This document shows positions 1 through 8,300 of a stretch of 64,000 nt of DNA, piece by piece; position 1 is the first letter of the stretch, and the number at the start of each line of letters is the position of its first letter. This stretch comes from Microbacterium sp. LWH7-1.2. Lineage in GTDB: Bacteria > Actinomycetota > Actinomycetes > Actinomycetales > Microbacteriaceae. The translations under genes were made by a program, and so were the position numbers. The notes under the pieces are model-generated. The model had not been told where the DNA came from. It searched no databases and was given only the letters and a program-made list of their open reading frames with translations. The DNA lies in contig NZ_CP151637.1 of the NCBI RefSeq assembly GCF_038397755.1, positions 3,410,001-3,474,000 on the forward strand, in the 5' to 3' direction.

Positions 1-249
1 CCCGACTGGGACGTGACCCCGCCGCGCGGCGGTCTCGCCTTCTGGGCGCGGCTGCCGGTGGGGTCGGCGACCGCCCTTGCGCGCGTCGCCGCGATGCGTG
101 GCGTCGCGGTCGCGGGCGGCACCGAGTTCACCGCATCCGTCGTCTACGACGACCACATCCGCGTGCCGTACACCGCCCCGGAAGCCGTGCTGCAGGAGGG
201 CGTGCGCCGCCTCGGCGAGGCGTGGCGCGACTACCGCGCGCGGCTGTAG
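1..249 (+). CDS. MocR-family (GntR-aminotransferase) regulator, C-terminal part only
   Basis: This is the last 82 residues of a protein that begins before the window. The reading frame is open from base 1 and stops with TAG at 247-249. The pattern PRGGLAFWARLP, then a hydrophobic stretch with GVAVAGGTEF, then HIRVPYTAP and a final RRLGEAW is the usual end of the fold-type I aminotransferase domain in MocR-type regulators, where 'GGL.lW..LP' and 'iRLpf' are conserved. The family binds DNA through an N-terminal winged helix, which is not in view. A plain class I/II aminotransferase cannot be ruled out from this piece. Confidence 0.6.
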   Translation, partial: PDWDVTPPRGGLAFWARLPVGSATALARVAAMRGVAVAGGTEFTASVVYDDHIRVPYTAPEAVLQEGVRRLGEAWRDYRARL

Positions 250-252
250 CGG

Positions 253-783
253 TCAGCGCCCGTTCTTCGGGCGGGTCGAGACGTCGATGCGGTCCTGCGC
301 CCCGAGCGACGACCATGCGCTCGCGGTGCCCTTGGCGGCGTGCTCCGAGGCGCGCACCGCGCGCTCGTCGGCCCAGGCGTTCAGCACGTGGCCGGAGTGG
401 CCGCGCACGTGCTCGAGCTCGACGTCGGGGAGTCCGGCGGCCCGGCGTGCGTCCCGTGCGGCGATGAGCTGCTCGAGGATGTCGACGTTCTTGGTCGGCG
501 CGCCCGTCGAGGTCTTCCAGCCGCGGCGGCGGTGACCGTCCATCCACTTCGTGTACGTGTCGATCGCGTACTTGGAGTCGGCCTGCACCACGAGGTTGGC
601 GACGTCGGAGTGATCCTCGATGGCCTTGAGCAGCCCGGTCAGCTCGCCGATGTTGTTCGTGCCGGAGGGGATCGATCCCGCTGCCCAGTGCCCGTCCTCG
701 CCGACCCACGCCCACCCCGTCGGTCCCGGGTTGCCCTTGCAGGCTCCGTCGGTGGCAACGATGTAGCGGGGCGCGTCATTCAC
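253..783 (-). CDS. rnhA: Ribonuclease HI
   Basis: The product (176 residues from the GTG at 783) is an RNase H that cuts the RNA strand of RNA:DNA hybrids. The core begins YIVATDGACKGNPGPTGWAWV, with the first catalytic Asp in 'TDGAC', the Glu in 'NNIGELTGLLKAI', the second Asp in 'QADSKYAID', and the last acidic residue in 'WADERAV' after the handle motif HVRGHSGH. All four metal-binding acids are therefore present. An in-frame ATG at 810 exists, but it would add nine residues ahead of the usual start, so the GTG was preferred. It ends three bases after the stop of the converging MocR gene. Confidence 0.93.
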   Translation of the reverse strand: MNDAPRYIVATDGACKGNPGPTGWAWVGEDGHWAAGSIPSGTNNIGELTGLLKAIEDHSDVANLVVQADSKYAIDTYTKWMDGHRRRGWKTSTGAPTKNVDILEQLIAARDARRAAGLPDVELEHVRGHSGHVLNAWADERAVRASEHAAKGTASAWSSLGAQDRIDVSTRPKNGR

Positions 784-793
784 TCGGGCAAGG

Positions 794-1309
794 CTACCCG
801 GCCGCGGCACTGTCGCCGCCCGCCGCGGGCTCAGCGGCCGCGTCGCCGGGCGCGCCGCGGCCTGCGCGCCACTCCGCCGCGAGCTGCGGCATCCGTTCCG
901 CGAGATACCGGAGGAAGTCGGCGATCTCTCTCGCGCGCGCGGCCGAGGCCGGCGCCGTGGGATTCTCTTCGGCGATGCGGTCGAGCGACGCCGCCAGGGT
1001 GCCGTACAGCGGAGCGTTGGCCGTGATCATGCCCGACCACGAGTCCTCGGCGAGGTCGTAGCGATCGCGGCGGTCGCCCGGGCGCGAGAGCCGGTGGATG
1101 AGCCGCATCGAGACGAGGTAGCGCACCGCCCCCGACACGGCGGCGGCCGAGACGCCGAGGCGGTCGGCGAGGTCGGCGGCGGTATACCCGTCGTCGGGCG
1201 AGCCGGCGAGCGCCATCATGACGCGCGCCGGCATGCGCGGCATGCCCGCTGCGGCGAGCATGGCCGCCGCCTGCTCGGCCGCCTCGGATCCCGGATGATC
1301 CACCGTCAC
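794..1309 (-). CDS. GbsR/MarR-like winged-helix transcriptional regulator
   Basis: This 171-residue regulator carries a winged helix-turn-helix at about residues 40-90 (YTAADLADRLGVSAAAVSGAVRYLVSMRLIHRLSRPGDRRDRYDL). The arrangement matches the GbsR/MarR group often paired with drug exporters. The GTG start at 1309 has a GAGAGGCGA Shine-Dalgarno-like sequence just upstream that overlaps the stop of the ABC permease gene. It is the third gene of a run ATPase-permease-regulator on the minus strand, which suggests it controls that exporter. A symmetrical site before the ATPase gene (3877-3894) is a candidate operator. The C-terminus is a loose Ala/Gly tail. Confidence 0.8.
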   Translation of the reverse strand: MTVDHPGSEAAEQAAAMLAAAGMPRMPARVMMALAGSPDDGYTAADLADRLGVSAAAVSGAVRYLVSMRLIHRLSRPGDRRDRYDLAEDSWSGMITANAPLYGTLAASLDRIAEENPTAPASAARAREIADFLRYLAERMPQLAAEWRAGRGAPGDAAAEPAAGGDSAAAG

Positions 1310-1317
1310 GTCGCCTC

Positions 1318-2937
1318 TCACCCGGCCGGGGCCAGCTCGCGGCGGCGCATCAGGACGAGAGATGCCGCCGCCCCGACTCCGACAGTGAGGACGAGCCACC
1401 ACATCCCACGGACGTCCACCTCGCTTCCGCTGGGCACGGGCGCCACGGAGAACGGCGACAGATTCGCCACCCATTCCGGAAGACCCAGGAGCGGGCCGAA
1501 GAGGCCGAACACGATCGCGGCGGTGACGAGGGTCCAGCCCAGCGGGATCGTCCATCGCGGCGCGATCGTGAAGACGAGGGCCGTCAGGACGAGGAACACG
1601 GATGCTGCGATCACCTGCCCCCACGCGGCCACGAACGCATCGCCGGTCAGGGCGGCGCCGTTGTCGAGGCTCGCGGCGCCGGCCCACGCCCCGGCGACCG
1701 CCGCGGCGCAGGTCAGGACGATGGCGATGAACCCGACGACGACGAAGTCGGCGAGCCACCGCACGCGCTGCACCGGGGTCGCGAGGACGGGCTCGGCGGT
1801 CCCGTGCGCCTCCTCCTGACGGGCGCGCGCGACCGTCTGCACGCCCGCGCAGGCGGCGAGAAGGCCCACCATGGTGAAGAAGACGACGATGACCGCCTGC
1901 TCGAGGTCCGCTTCGGCCGAGAGGGCTTTCAGCACGTCGGCGACCGCCGGGTTGTCCGCACCTATCTCGTTCACCACCGATCCGAGCGAGGTCGACAGAG
2001 CCCCCGCGAAGAACGCGCCCGCCATCCAGCCGACCGTCGACCCTGCGGCAAGCCGCGTGACGAGCGCCGTCGGCGTCGACAGCGTCGCGCGCGCGGCGGC
2101 GCGGCCCTGGCGCTCGGGGATGATGCTCGCGTCGAGGTCGCGCACGGTCTGAAGGGCCAGCGCCGCCCCTGCCAGCACGATGAAGGCGCCGAGGCACAGG
2201 AACGCGGGCCACCACAGGTTCTCGTCGAACGCACGGGTGTTCTCGGCCCATCCGAACGGCGAGAGCCACGTCAGCCACGAACTCTCCATGTGGGTGAGGT
2301 CGTCGCTCGGGGTGCCGACGGCATTGCCGATGCCGGCGATGAAGTAGGTCACGACGAGCACCCACACCGCGAGGGAGTTCGCGCCGCGAGAGGTGCGCAT
2401 GAGCTGCGCGGAAAGGAGCGCGACGCCGAGATACGTCAGCCCACCGCATGCGGCGGTGAACCCGGCGAGCCAGGACCCCTCGGCAGGCGAGCCACCGCTG
2501 AGGAAGGCGGCAGCCACCAGGACTCCGAGTACGAGGTTCGCGAGCACGCCATGAGCGATCGTCGCGACCGACGGCACCGTCCTGCCCGCGGTCGTCGCCG
2601 CGACGAGTTCGAGCCGCCCCGCCTCCTCGTCGCCGCGCGTGTGGCGCACGGCGAGGAACGTGCTCATGAACGCCGCCATCATCACGAGGAACGGCATGAG
2701 GAGGAAGACGATGAACGCCTGCTCGCCCGGCCCGGACGGCAGCCCGCGGAACAGCAGGATCACCGGGTTGGCCATGACCGTGGCGAGGAGTGCCGTGCGC
2801 TCCTGCTCCGTGCCGTAGGTGCTCGCGGCACCGGAGAGGCCTGCGAGCGCGAGCGCCATCGTGCCGGCGATCCACAGCGTCAGCTGCAGCCAGTCCCGCC
2901 GCAGCCGCTGCCCGAGCAGCGTCGCGAGTCGGCTCAT
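1318..2937 (-). CDS. ABC exporter permease, about 12 membrane segments
   Basis: The 539-residue protein is a polytopic membrane permease made of two similar halves of about six hydrophobic segments each, the arrangement of actinobacterial exporter permeases in the tetronasin/antibiotic-resistance type (fused ABC-2). Polar loops include VRHTRGDEEAGRLELV in the first half and RARQEEAHGTAEPVLATPVQR in the second, the repeated 'R..E...G.aE..La..v.R' element of this family. The ATG at 2937 overlaps the TGA of the ATPase gene in an ATGA junction, so the two are translationally coupled. Substrate is unknown; drug or toxic-compound efflux is inferred from family and from the linked GbsR-type regulator. 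Confidence 0.85.
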   Translation of the reverse strand: MSRLATLLGQRLRRDWLQLTLWIAGTMALALAGLSGAASTYGTEQERTALLATVMANPVILLFRGLPSGPGEQAFIVFLLMPFLVMMAAFMSTFLAVRHTRGDEEAGRLELVAATTAGRTVPSVATIAHGVLANLVLGVLVAAAFLSGGSPAEGSWLAGFTAACGGLTYLGVALLSAQLMRTSRGANSLAVWVLVVTYFIAGIGNAVGTPSDDLTHMESSWLTWLSPFGWAENTRAFDENLWWPAFLCLGAFIVLAGAALALQTVRDLDASIIPERQGRAAARATLSTPTALVTRLAAGSTVGWMAGAFFAGALSTSLGSVVNEIGADNPAVADVLKALSAEADLEQAVIVVFFTMVGLLAACAGVQTVARARQEEAHGTAEPVLATPVQRVRWLADFVVVGFIAIVLTCAAAVAGAWAGAASLDNGAALTGDAFVAAWGQVIAASVFLVLTALVFTIAPRWTIPLGWTLVTAAIVFGLFGPLLGLPEWVANLSPFSVAPVPSGSEVDVRGMWWLVLTVGVGAAASLVLMRRRELAPAG

Positions 2938-3857
2938 CGCCCGTTCCTCTCCAGCACGGCGAGGTCGTCGCCGTAGTGGCGCAGGAAGAGTTCCTCGAGC
3001 GACGGCGGCGCCACGCGGAGCCCGGCGACGCCGAGGCGCGAGAGCTCGGGGAGTACGCCCGAGACCTGATCGCTGTCGACGGTGAAGCGCACGCGGCCGT
3101 CCTCGACGAGGGCGTCGTGCGCCGCCGCGAGTGCGGCGACCGGTGCGGCATCCGTCCCCTCGTACGAGACCTCGGTGCGCGTGAGGTGGCGCATGTCGGT
3201 GAGTGTTCCGCTCTCGACGACGCGACCCGCGCGGATGATCGAGACCCGGTCGCACAGCTGCTCGACCTCGGACAGGATGTGGCTCGACAGCAGCACGGTG
3301 GCACCGGCGGCGCGGACCCGGGCGACCTCACGGCGGAACATCACGTCCATGAGCGGGTCGAGGCCGCTCGTCGGCTCGTCGAGGATGTACAGGTCGGCCG
3401 GCACCGCGAAGGCCGCGATCAGCGCGACCTTCTGCCTATTGCCCTTCGAGTACGCCCGGCCCTTCTTGCGGGGATCGAATTGGAACGCCTCCATCAGGCG
3501 CGCCTTCTCATCGGCGTACGCGTTGTCGTGCCGCGAGGCACCGCGCAGGCGGGCGAGGAGGTCGATCGCCTCGCCACCCGACAGATTCGGCCACACACTG
3601 ACGTCGCCGGGGATGTACGCGACCCGTCGGTGGATCTTGACGGCGTCGCGCCACGGCTGAAGACCGAAGACGGATGCCTCGCCCCCCGTCTTTCGCGCGA
3701 GCCCGAGCAGGATCCGGATCGTGGTGGACTTGCCGGCCCCGTTGGGTCCGAGGAATCCGTGCACCTGGCCCTCGTCGACGGCGAGGTCGAGCCCGTCGAG
3801 GGCGTGGACGCGGCCGTAGTGCTTCGTGAGGCCGGTCGTGCGGATGACTGTGGTCAT
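2934..3857 (-). CDS. ABC exporter ATP-binding protein
   Basis: A 307-residue ABC ATPase that should power the adjacent permease. Walker A is GPNGAGKST (about residues 38-46). The signature is YSKGNRQKVALI (about 138-149), a non-canonical form in which SKGNRQ replaces LSGGQ, as is usual in this BcrA/DrrA-like exporter group. Walker B is LYILDEPTSGLDP and the switch His is in LLSSHILSEVEQL. The last 90 residues form the extra C-terminal domain found in this group. It is the first gene of the ATPase-permease-regulator operon. Confidence 0.92.
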   Translation of the reverse strand: MTTVIRTTGLTKHYGRVHALDGLDLAVDEGQVHGFLGPNGAGKSTTIRILLGLARKTGGEASVFGLQPWRDAVKIHRRVAYIPGDVSVWPNLSGGEAIDLLARLRGASRHDNAYADEKARLMEAFQFDPRKKGRAYSKGNRQKVALIAAFAVPADLYILDEPTSGLDPLMDVMFRREVARVRAAGATVLLSSHILSEVEQLCDRVSIIRAGRVVESGTLTDMRHLTRTEVSYEGTDAAPVAALAAAHDALVEDGRVRFTVDSDQVSGVLPELSRLGVAGLRVAPPSLEELFLRHYGDDLAVLERNGR

Positions 3858-3876
3858 GGCGCAGACGCTACGCCTG

Positions 3877-3894
3877 ATTCACAAATTCCTGAAT
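3877..3894. promoter_or_regulatory. Inverted repeat ATTCA-N8-TGAAT before the exporter operon
   Basis: An 18-bp symmetrical element, ATTCACAAATTCCTGAAT, lies 20-37 bases before the ATPase start in an AT-rich patch within very GC-rich DNA. Its position fits the promoter of the operon. A GbsR-type regulator is encoded in the same operon, so self-control through this site is a reasonable inference. The plus-strand DUF1801 gene starts 47 bases on the other side, so the site may affect both. Confidence 0.45.
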
Positions 3895-3940
3895 ATTCCT
3901 CACGCTTTCCTCACGGCCGCGCGGGCGGTACCTTCGCGCC

Positions 3941-4360
3941 ATGGCCGCCGGCATCGTCACCACCGACTCCGCCCCGTTCCGCGAGACCCTCGAGGGTCGC
4001 CCCGACGCCGTGCGCGAGATCGCCCTCGCGGTGCGCCGGCTCATCTTCGAGGTGCTGCCGCAGACGGTCGAGGTGGTGTGGCCCGCGCAGCGGAGCTCCG
4101 GCTACGGGACCGGCCCCAAGAAGAACTCCGAGCAGTTCGCGTGGATCCTCGCCCACGCGCAGCATGTCGCCCTCGCCTTCCCGTACGGCGCTGAACTCGA
4201 CGACCCCGACGGTCTTCTCGGCGGGACCGGCGCGAAGGTCCGCAACGTGCGCGTCGAGTCGCTCGACGCCGTCGCCCGGCCCGAGCTGCGTGCGCTGCTG
4301 GAGCGCGCGATCGGGCACCGCGTGCCTCCGCCGCCCGCGGACGTCACCGTGCGCGACTGA
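3941..4360 (+). CDS. DUF1801 domain protein
   Basis: A 139-residue soluble protein with the DUF1801 (YdhG-like) fold: a helical N-terminus, then EVVWPAQRSSGYGTGPKKNSEQFAWILAHAQHVALAFPYGAEL, a small beta-sheet core, and a C-terminal helix ending LRALLERAIGHR. The family has no firmly established biochemical role. It is transcribed away from the ABC exporter and its TGA abuts the stop of the next, converging gene with no gap. Confidence 0.75.
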   Translation: MAAGIVTTDSAPFRETLEGRPDAVREIALAVRRLIFEVLPQTVEVVWPAQRSSGYGTGPKKNSEQFAWILAHAQHVALAFPYGAELDDPDGLLGGTGAKVRNVRVESLDAVARPELRALLERAIGHRVPPPPADVTVRD

Positions 4361-4939
4361 TCAGCTGGTGAACTCGATCAGATCGAGGCAGAAGTCACGA
4401 TCCGCCGTATCGAACTGGCCCTTGCTGTCCCCGCTGACGAACTCGAGGAACTCGCCATTCTCGTCGACGATGATCGTCCCGAACGTCCGCCCCACGTCCT
4501 TGAAGAGCAGGTCGCCCTCATCGTCGTAGGTCTTGGTCGGCCCCGTGAACAGGATCGTGATCGTGAAGGTGCCGTCACCATTGTCGACGACCTCGTGGTC
4601 CTTCTCCTGCCCCTGCCAGACCGCGCTCATCGACTTCCCGGTGTCGAGGTTGGTCCACGACTGCTCGATGTGCACCGTGCTCGCGCCGTAGAAGACGCCC
4701 TTGCGCACCATGCCGCGGAAGTTCCCGTGGGAGTCCTCCTCGTAGAGCACGTCGAAGGGGACGATCTCGTTCCCCTCTTCGTCGAGGCAGAAGTCGTCGT
4801 GCTCCTCCTGCTCTATGTGGCTGTCGGTGAAGGTCCAGTGGTCGATCTCGGGCCGCGCCGCCGAGGCGGAGGTCGTTCCGAGGATGAGCAGCGTCGCCGA
4901 TACGGCGGCGACAGCGGCCGCTGCGCGCGTGTGCTTCAT
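4361..4939 (-). CDS. Secreted protein of unknown function
   Basis: The 192-residue product starts at the ATG at 4939, behind a strong AAGGAGATGC Shine-Dalgarno. Residues 1-27 form a classical signal peptide ending ASA-A. The mature part is acidic and rich in beta strands, with two Cys (FCLDEEG and FCLDLIEF) that could pair outside the cell, and repeated 'D.GDG' and 'DENGEFLEFVSGD' turns. No family is recognised with certainty. Its promoter region is shared with the divergent GntR gene and carries GTATAC sites, so the same regulator could reach it. Confidence 0.7.
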   Translation of the reverse strand: MKHTRAAAAVAAVSATLLILGTTSASAARPEIDHWTFTDSHIEQEEHDDFCLDEEGNEIVPFDVLYEEDSHGNFRGMVRKGVFYGASTVHIEQSWTNLDTGKSMSAVWQGQEKDHEVVDNGDGTFTITILFTGPTKTYDDEGDLLFKDVGRTFGTIIVDENGEFLEFVSGDSKGQFDTADRDFCLDLIEFTS

Positions 4940-4976
4940 GGCATCTCCTTTGCTCCATGCTCCGATGGTGCGGAGC

Positions 4977-5095
4977 GTATACCCGCGCGATGGGTGCCGA
5001 CATCGGGCGAACTCCCTACGGAGATCGTGGCTATGTATACGAATGCTGGGCGATGGAGCCACAGAATGCGGCCGGAAGATGCTTGTGTATACAAT
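4977..5095. promoter_or_regulatory. Three GTATAC palindromes between secreted-protein gene and GntR gene
   Basis: GTATAC occurs at 4977-4982, 5035-5040 and 5087-5092, within 116 bases, although it is rare by composition in such GC-rich DNA. The second and third are embedded in AT-rich flanks (ctatGTATACgaat and ttgtGTATACaata), close to the FadR-subfamily GntR operator pattern in which a GTATAC-like core is flanked by A/T. The third overlaps TACAAT (5090-5095), a good -10 hexamer for the GntR gene, so binding there would block transcription. Auto-repression and control of the prp operon by the adjacent regulator are inferred. Confidence 0.55.
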
Positions 5096-5126
5096 AGCCG
5101 GGGTCGCGAACGAGGAGGTGGTGCGG

Positions 5127-5762
5127 ATGCGAGCGAGTGACCGCGCCTACGCCACCCTCCTCGAGGAGATCCAGTCCGGCGTGCTGCGTCCCGGCGCCGT
5201 GCTCGGCGAGGTCGAGCAGGCCGCGCGGCTGGGTGTGAGCCGAACACCGCTCCGCGAGGCCCTCGGACGACTCGCCGCCGACGGGCTCGTGGCGCAGCAG
5301 TCGCCGCGCGTGACGGTGGTCACCGCGATCGACGCCCACGACATCCGCGAGATCTTCGAGGTGCGCCGCGCGCTGGAGGAATCCGCCGCCCGCCTCGCCG
5401 CCGTGCGCGGGGATGCCGCGACCTTCGCCGACCTCGCGCGAGACTTCGCGCGGGTCGATCTGGCCGGCGGCGGCACCGACGGCTACTACGCGCTCATATC
5501 GCGCTTCGACCTCGCGCTCGACGCATCCGTTGCGAACGACTACCTCACCGCGGCGCTGCGCACCGTCCGCACGCATCTCGTCCGGGTGCGGCGACTCGCA
5601 CGCGACAATCCGGGCCGGCTCGCCGCGTCCGTCGCCGAGCACCGGCTGATCGCGGCCGCGATCGCGGCGCGCGACGCCGACCTCGCGGCCCATGCCACGC
5701 ATGTGCACCTGCACAACGCCCTCACCAACATCCTCGACTCCCTCGACGCCTCGCGACCTTGA
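5127..5762 (+). CDS. GntR-family (FCD) regulator, probable prp operon repressor
   Basis: The 211-residue protein starts at the ATG at 5127, eight bases after AGGAGG. The N-terminal winged helix ([37 protein letters not shown], about residues 15-55) is followed by an all-helical FCD effector domain; Asp and His residues in [21 protein letters not shown] and SVAEHRLI fit the metal/ligand site of that domain. It is followed 10 bases later by prpD, and prpB and prpC continue the run, so a 2-methylcitrate- or propionate-linked effector is likely. Most prp systems use PrpR, MmcR or RamB instead, so this is a local variation. Confidence 0.85.
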   Translation: MRASDRAYATLLEEIQSGVLRPGAVLGEVEQAARLGVSRTPLREALGRLAADGLVAQQSPRVTVVTAIDAHDIREIFEVRRALEESAARLAAVRGDAATFADLARDFARVDLAGGGTDGYYALISRFDLALDASVANDYLTAALRTVRTHLVRVRRLARDNPGRLAASVAEHRLIAAAIAARDADLAAHATHVHLHNALTNILDSLDASRP

Positions 5763-5772
5763 AAGGCCCGAC

Positions 5773-7299
5773 ATGACCGTCATCCATCACCTCCGCGTCC
5801 ACCGCAGCGACGAGAACCTCGCGCGCGAGGGGCAGCTCGCGTGGCACATCGCCGAAGTCGCCGCCGACCCCGTCGAGGTCGACCAGGACGTCGTCGACAT
5901 GATCATCAACCGCGTGATCGACAACGCCGCGGTCGCCGCGGCATCCCTCACCCGCGCCCCCGTGAGCGCCGCCCGTCAGCAGGCGCTGGACCACGCCGTG
6001 TCGGTCGGCGGCTCGGGTGCCACGGTGTTCGGCTGCGCGCTGGACCGCAAGTCGAGCCCGGAGTGGGCGGCGTGGGCGAACGGCGTCGCCGTGCGCGAGC
6101 TCGACTATCACGACACCTTCCTCGCGGCGGACTACTCGCACCCGGGCGACAACATCCCGCCGATCGTCGCGGTCGCCCAGCACATCGGCGCCGACGGCGC
6201 GGCGCTCGTGCGCGGACTGGCGACCGGGTACGAGATCCAGATCGACCTGGTGCGCGCGATCTGCCTGCACAAGCACAAGATCGACCATGTCGCGCACCTC
6301 GGCCCGTCGGCCGCAGCCGGCATCGGCACACTGCTCGGCCTCGATGTCGAGACGATCTACCAGGCGGTCGGCCAGGCGCTCCACACCACGACCGCGACGC
6401 GCCAGTCGCGCAAGGGCGAGATCTCCACCTGGAAGGCGCACGCCCCGGCCTTCGCCGGCAAGATGGCGATCGAGGCCGTCGACCGTGCGATGCGCGGCGA
6501 GACCTCGCCGAGCCCGATCTACGAGGGCGAGGACGGAGTGATCGCGTGGCTGCTGGACGGGCCGGATGCCACGTACGAGGTGCCGCTGCCGGGTCAGGGT
6601 GAGCCCAAGCGCGGCATCCTGGACTCGTACACGAAGGAGCACTCCGCCGAGTACCAGGCGCAGGCGTGGATCGACCTCGCCCGCAAGCTCCACGGCGAGC
6701 ACCCGGAGCTCGCCGACCCCGCCAACGTCGAGGCGATCGTGCTGCACACGTCCCACCACACGCACTACGTCATCGGCTCGGGCGCGAACGACCCGCAGAA
6801 GTACGACCCCACCGCCTCGCGCGAGACCCTCGACCACTCGATCCCCTACATCTTCGCCGTCGCGCTGCAGGACGGCGGGTGGCACCACGTCGACTCGTAC
6901 ACCCCCGAGCGCGCCGGCCGCGCCGACACGGTCGAGCTCTGGCAGAAGATCACCACCGCCGAGGACGCGGAGTGGACGCGCCGCTACCACTCGGAGGATC
7001 CGAACGAGAAGGCGTTCGGCGGCCGCGTCGAGATCCGCCTCGCGAACGGCGAGACGGTCGCGGACGAGATCGCCGTCGCCGACGCCCACCCGCTCGGCGC
7101 GCGGCCGTTCGCGCGTGAGGACTACGTGCGCAAGTTCCGCCTGCTCGCTGAGGGCGTGCTCGCCGCGGACGAGATCGAGCGCTTCCTCGATCTCGCCCAG
7201 CGCCTCCCCGAGCTCACCCCCGAAGAGGTGCAGCAGCTCACGATCGTCGCCGACTTCGGCGTGCTCGCGGGAGCCCCGGCTCCGAAGGGCCTCTTCTGA
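5773..7299 (+). CDS. prpD: 2-methylcitrate dehydratase
   Basis: The 508-residue protein belongs to the MmgE/PrpD family and dehydrates 2-methylcitrate to 2-methylaconitate in the methylcitrate cycle, which turns propionyl-CoA into pyruvate and succinate. Family features seen are VNRVIDN-like [43 protein letters not shown], the [20 protein letters not shown] segment, and [25 protein letters not shown]. Length agrees with full PrpD. The ATG at 5773 was chosen because it follows the GntR stop and matches the usual N-terminus; the frame is open further upstream only inside that gene. Confidence 0.95.
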   Translation: MTVIHHLRVHRSDENLAREGQLAWHIAEVAADPVEVDQDVVDMIINRVIDNAAVAAASLTRAPVSAARQQALDHAVSVGGSGATVFGCALDRKSSPEWAAWANGVAVRELDYHDTFLAADYSHPGDNIPPIVAVAQHIGADGAALVRGLATGYEIQIDLVRAICLHKHKIDHVAHLGPSAAAGIGTLLGLDVETIYQAVGQALHTTTATRQSRKGEISTWKAHAPAFAGKMAIEAVDRAMRGETSPSPIYEGEDGVIAWLLDGPDATYEVPLPGQGEPKRGILDSYTKEHSAEYQAQAWIDLARKLHGEHPELADPANVEAIVLHTSHHTHYVIGSGANDPQKYDPTASRETLDHSIPYIFAVALQDGGWHHVDSYTPERAGRADTVELWQKITTAEDAEWTRRYHSEDPNEKAFGGRVEIRLANGETVADEIAVADAHPLGARPFAREDYVRKFRLLAEGVLAADEIERFLDLAQRLPELTPEEVQQLTIVADFGVLAGAPAPKGLF

Positions 7300-8198
7300 T
7301 GCTGTACTCCACTGTCCCGGCGCACGAGAAGCGGCGGCTGTTCCGCGAGCGGCTCGACTCGGGCGAGCTCCTGCGGTTCCCCGGCGCGTTCAATCCGCTC
7401 TCCGCCCGGCTCATCGAACGCAAGGGCTTCGAGGGCGTCTACATCTCGGGCGCCGTGCTCAGCGCCGACCTGGGTCTGCCCGACATCGGGCTGACCACCC
7501 TCACCGAGGTGGCCGCTCGCGGCCAGCAGATCGCGCGCATGACCGACCTGCCGGCGATCATCGACGCCGACACCGGCTTCGGTGAGCCGATGAACGTCGC
7601 CCGCACGATCCAGACCCTCGAGGACGCAGGGCTCGCCGGCACCCACATCGAGGACCAGATCAACCCGAAGCGCTGCGGCCACCTCGACGGCAAGGCCGTG
7701 GTCGACGAGGACACCGCGATCAAGCGCATCCGGGCCGCCGCCGATGCCCGTCGCGACCCGGACTTCCTCATCATGGCGCGCACCGACATCCGCGCCGTGG
7801 AGGGGATGGATGCCGCAGTCGACCGCGCGAAGGCGCTCGTCGACGCGGGTGCCGATGCGATCTTCCCGGAGGCGATGCGGACTCTCGACGAGTTCGCGGC
7901 GATCCGCGCCGCCGTGGACGTGCCGATCCTCGCCAACATGACCGAGTTCGGGAAGTCGGAGCTCTTCTCGGTCGACCAGCTGCAGAGCGTCGGCGTCAAC
8001 ATCGTGATCTGGCCGGTCTCGCTGCTGCGGATCGCGATGGGCGCAGCATCCCGTGCCCTCGATACGCTCATCGACGAAGGACACCTCACCTCCAAGCTCG
8101 GCGAGATGCAGCACCGCGCCGACCTCTACGACCTCATCGACTACGAGCACTACAACCACTTCGACCAGGACGTCTTCAACTTCCAGATCCAGCGCTGA
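7299..8198 (+). CDS. prpB: 2-methylisocitrate lyase
   Basis: This 299-residue enzyme of the isocitrate lyase/PEP mutase superfamily cleaves 2-methylisocitrate to pyruvate and succinate. The catalytic loop KRCGH is present with Cys126, and the metal-binding Asp cluster is seen in IIDADTGFGEP. The final PrpB-type stretch includes IWPVSLLRIAMGA. The ATG shares one base with the prpD stop (TGATG), so translation is coupled. The expected partner enzyme for hydrating 2-methylaconitate (aconitase) is not in this window. Confidence 0.95.
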   Translation: MLYSTVPAHEKRRLFRERLDSGELLRFPGAFNPLSARLIERKGFEGVYISGAVLSADLGLPDIGLTTLTEVAARGQQIARMTDLPAIIDADTGFGEPMNVARTIQTLEDAGLAGTHIEDQINPKRCGHLDGKAVVDEDTAIKRIRAAADARRDPDFLIMARTDIRAVEGMDAAVDRAKALVDAGADAIFPEAMRTLDEFAAIRAAVDVPILANMTEFGKSELFSVDQLQSVGVNIVIWPVSLLRIAMGAASRALDTLIDEGHLTSKLGEMQHRADLYDLIDYEHYNHFDQDVFNFQIQR

Positions 8199-8211
8199 CC
8201 ATGTCCCCATT

Positions 8212-8273
8212 TCCGCTCAGCATGTCCCAGAAACGGTCGCTCCGGCGCTTCGGAACGACCGAAAGCGGGACAC
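8212..8273. repeat. TGTCCC...GGGACA intergenic repeat between prpB and prpC
   Basis: The prpB-prpC gap of 102 bases holds TGTCCC twice (8212-8217 and 8223-8228) and GGGACA once inverted (8267-8272). The inner pairing AAACGGTCG/CGACCGAAA-like arms around GGCGCTTCGG would extend a hairpin. The same TGTCCC/GGGACA words recur in the intergenic repeat at 22400-22475, which suggests a dispersed palindromic element rather than a local terminator. Confidence 0.45.
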
Positions 8274-8300
8274 GCACCACCTCGAAGGAGAGCCGCAACC

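Noticed and set aside
794..3331. An 845-codon open frame on the minus strand across the regulator and ABC permease
   Set aside because: Only its last 171 codons look like protein (the GbsR-like regulator). The rest is Arg/Ala-rich shadow of the permease, which has clear membrane segments in its own frame.
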